Shown here in pieces: positions 47,282 to 47,793 of a stretch of 47,793 bases of DNA. A model generated the notes under the pieces. The model was not told where the DNA came from, did no database searches, and saw nothing but the letters and a program-made list of their open reading frames with translations. The translations under genes and the position numbers were made by a program. How positions within the stretch are numbered: the stretch's first letter is position 1; each line of letters opens with the position of its first letter. This DNA is from Tessaracoccus sp. MC1679 (lineage in GTDB: Bacteria; Actinomycetota; Actinomycetes; Propionibacteriales; Propionibacteriaceae), in contig NZ_JACJGB010000014.1 in NCBI RefSeq assembly GCF_014164775.1, positions 1 to 47,793 on the forward strand. The letters are read 5' to 3'.

Positions 47282-47737
47282 TCACTCGTCCGGTTGGACA
47301 GTCCACGTCGGGGGCTCGTCCTTGCCCGCCTTCTCGTCGGCCTCCGAGTCCTCCTCGGTCTTGTGCACCTTTCCCTTCGCGTGATGCGAGGGGGCGTAGA
47401 TCACGTACAACTGCATGGGCTCGTCGCCGGTGTTGACGATGTCGTGCCAGGTGCCGGCCGGGACCTGGACGGACCAGCCGTCCTCCACGTCCACCTTCAC
47501 GTTGAGCTCATCCTTGGAGGGACCCATCAGGCAGCGACCCTTGCCCGCGTCGAGGCGGATGAACTGGTCCGTGTCCGGGTGCACCTCGAGCCCGATCGAG
47601 TGGGCCACGGGGATGGACATCAACGTGATCTGCAGGTACTTCCCGGTCCATGCGACAGTGCGGTAGTTGGGGTTCTCCCTGGTAGCGGTCTCCAGGTCGA
47701 AGACGTTGGGCTCCGGCCCATTGTCGGTGATCTTCAT
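47282..47737 (-). CDS. Cupin-domain protein
   Basis: A 151-aa single-domain cupin. Cupin motif 1 appears as GLEVHPDTDQFIRLDAGKG and motif 2 as PAGTWHDIVNTGDEPMQLYVIY; the His of motif 1, the Glu preceding it and the His of motif 2 could bind a metal. The C-terminal 35 residues (HAKGKVHKTEEDSEADEKAG) are charged and disordered. ATG 47737 follows GGGAGA and begins MKITDNGP; the frame is open 27 bases further. Similar small cupins are common and mostly uncharacterised, with sugar isomerases and dioxygenases among relatives; I assign no reaction. Confidence 0.85.
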   Translation of the reverse strand: MKITDNGPEPNVFDLETATRENPNYRTVAWTGKYLQITLMSIPVAHSIGLEVHPDTDQFIRLDAGKGRCLMGPSKDELNVKVDVEDGWSVQVPAGTWHDIVNTGDEPMQLYVIYAPSHHAKGKVHKTEEDSEADEKAGKDEPPTWTVQPDE

Positions 47738-47793
47738 CGGTTCTCCCTCCGGTCGTCTTCCCACATTAGCCCAGCGTCGGGGCCAGCGGTGGG

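Overview
The window is a high-GC chromosomal segment from an actinobacterium, probably a Propionibacteriaceae-like organism. That placement is inferred from GC-rich codon use, fused CydDC, an actinobacterial-type short xylose isomerase, a CsoR/CopZ/CopA copper cassette and several apparently leaderless start codons. I could not run a taxonomic search. There are about 32 protein-coding genes, no tRNA or rRNA, no CRISPR array, no transposase and no prophage.

Layout. 1-2.6 kb: the 3' end of a type I restriction hsdR, an ArsC-like reductase and alanine dehydrogenase. 2.8-8.4 kb: a glycoside-utilisation island with an LplB-type permease fragment fused tail-to-tail to a GH3 glycosidase fragment, a LacI-family regulator and an intact GH31 alpha-xylosidase. 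Four similar 16-bp operators (RTCGAA-N4-TTCGAY type) tie it together. 9.2-16.3 kb: mutY, a Na+/H+ antiporter with a switch-like leader, ppc and dnaB. 16.3-19.9 kb: a DnaA-box cluster and a csoR-copZ-copA operon with a textbook CsoR operator. 19.9-26.5 kb: fumC, a GT4 glycosyltransferase divergent from glycerate kinase, and a membrane-anchored molybdopterin oxidoreductase. 26.6-33.6 kb: a cytochrome bd locus (fused cydDC; cydA-cydB) with a DUF4395 protein carrying two CXXC motifs. 33.6-37.8 kb: a BlaI-like regulator, PPK2, a CPA1 antiporter and a VOC dioxygenase. 37.9-41.7 kb: a ROK repressor divergent from xylA-xylB. 42.7-47.7 kb: a TetR - heterodimeric ABC exporter operon and a cupin protein.

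The GH31/GH3/LacI island and xylAB make a plausible xyloside pathway: an oligosaccharide is taken up, GH3 and GH31 release xylose, XylA and XylB convert it to xylulose-5-phosphate. The transporter and GH3 of the island are broken here.

The most unusual content is non-coding. Six of the eight intact convergent gene junctions are filled with repeat arrays built from at least seven families (my labels R1-R7). Type I arrays contain R1 dyads, whose asymmetric core occurs in both orientations relative to the arms, next to long hairpins: R2, with 31-bp perfect arms and compensatory changes between copies, or R3. Type II arrays are a collinear R4-R6-R5 composite repeated three times, always downstream of a + strand gene and ahead of a convergent - strand gene. 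One family (R7) also lies inside the cydDC reading frame, where with a 36-bp tandem expansion it forms the linker between the two half-transporters.
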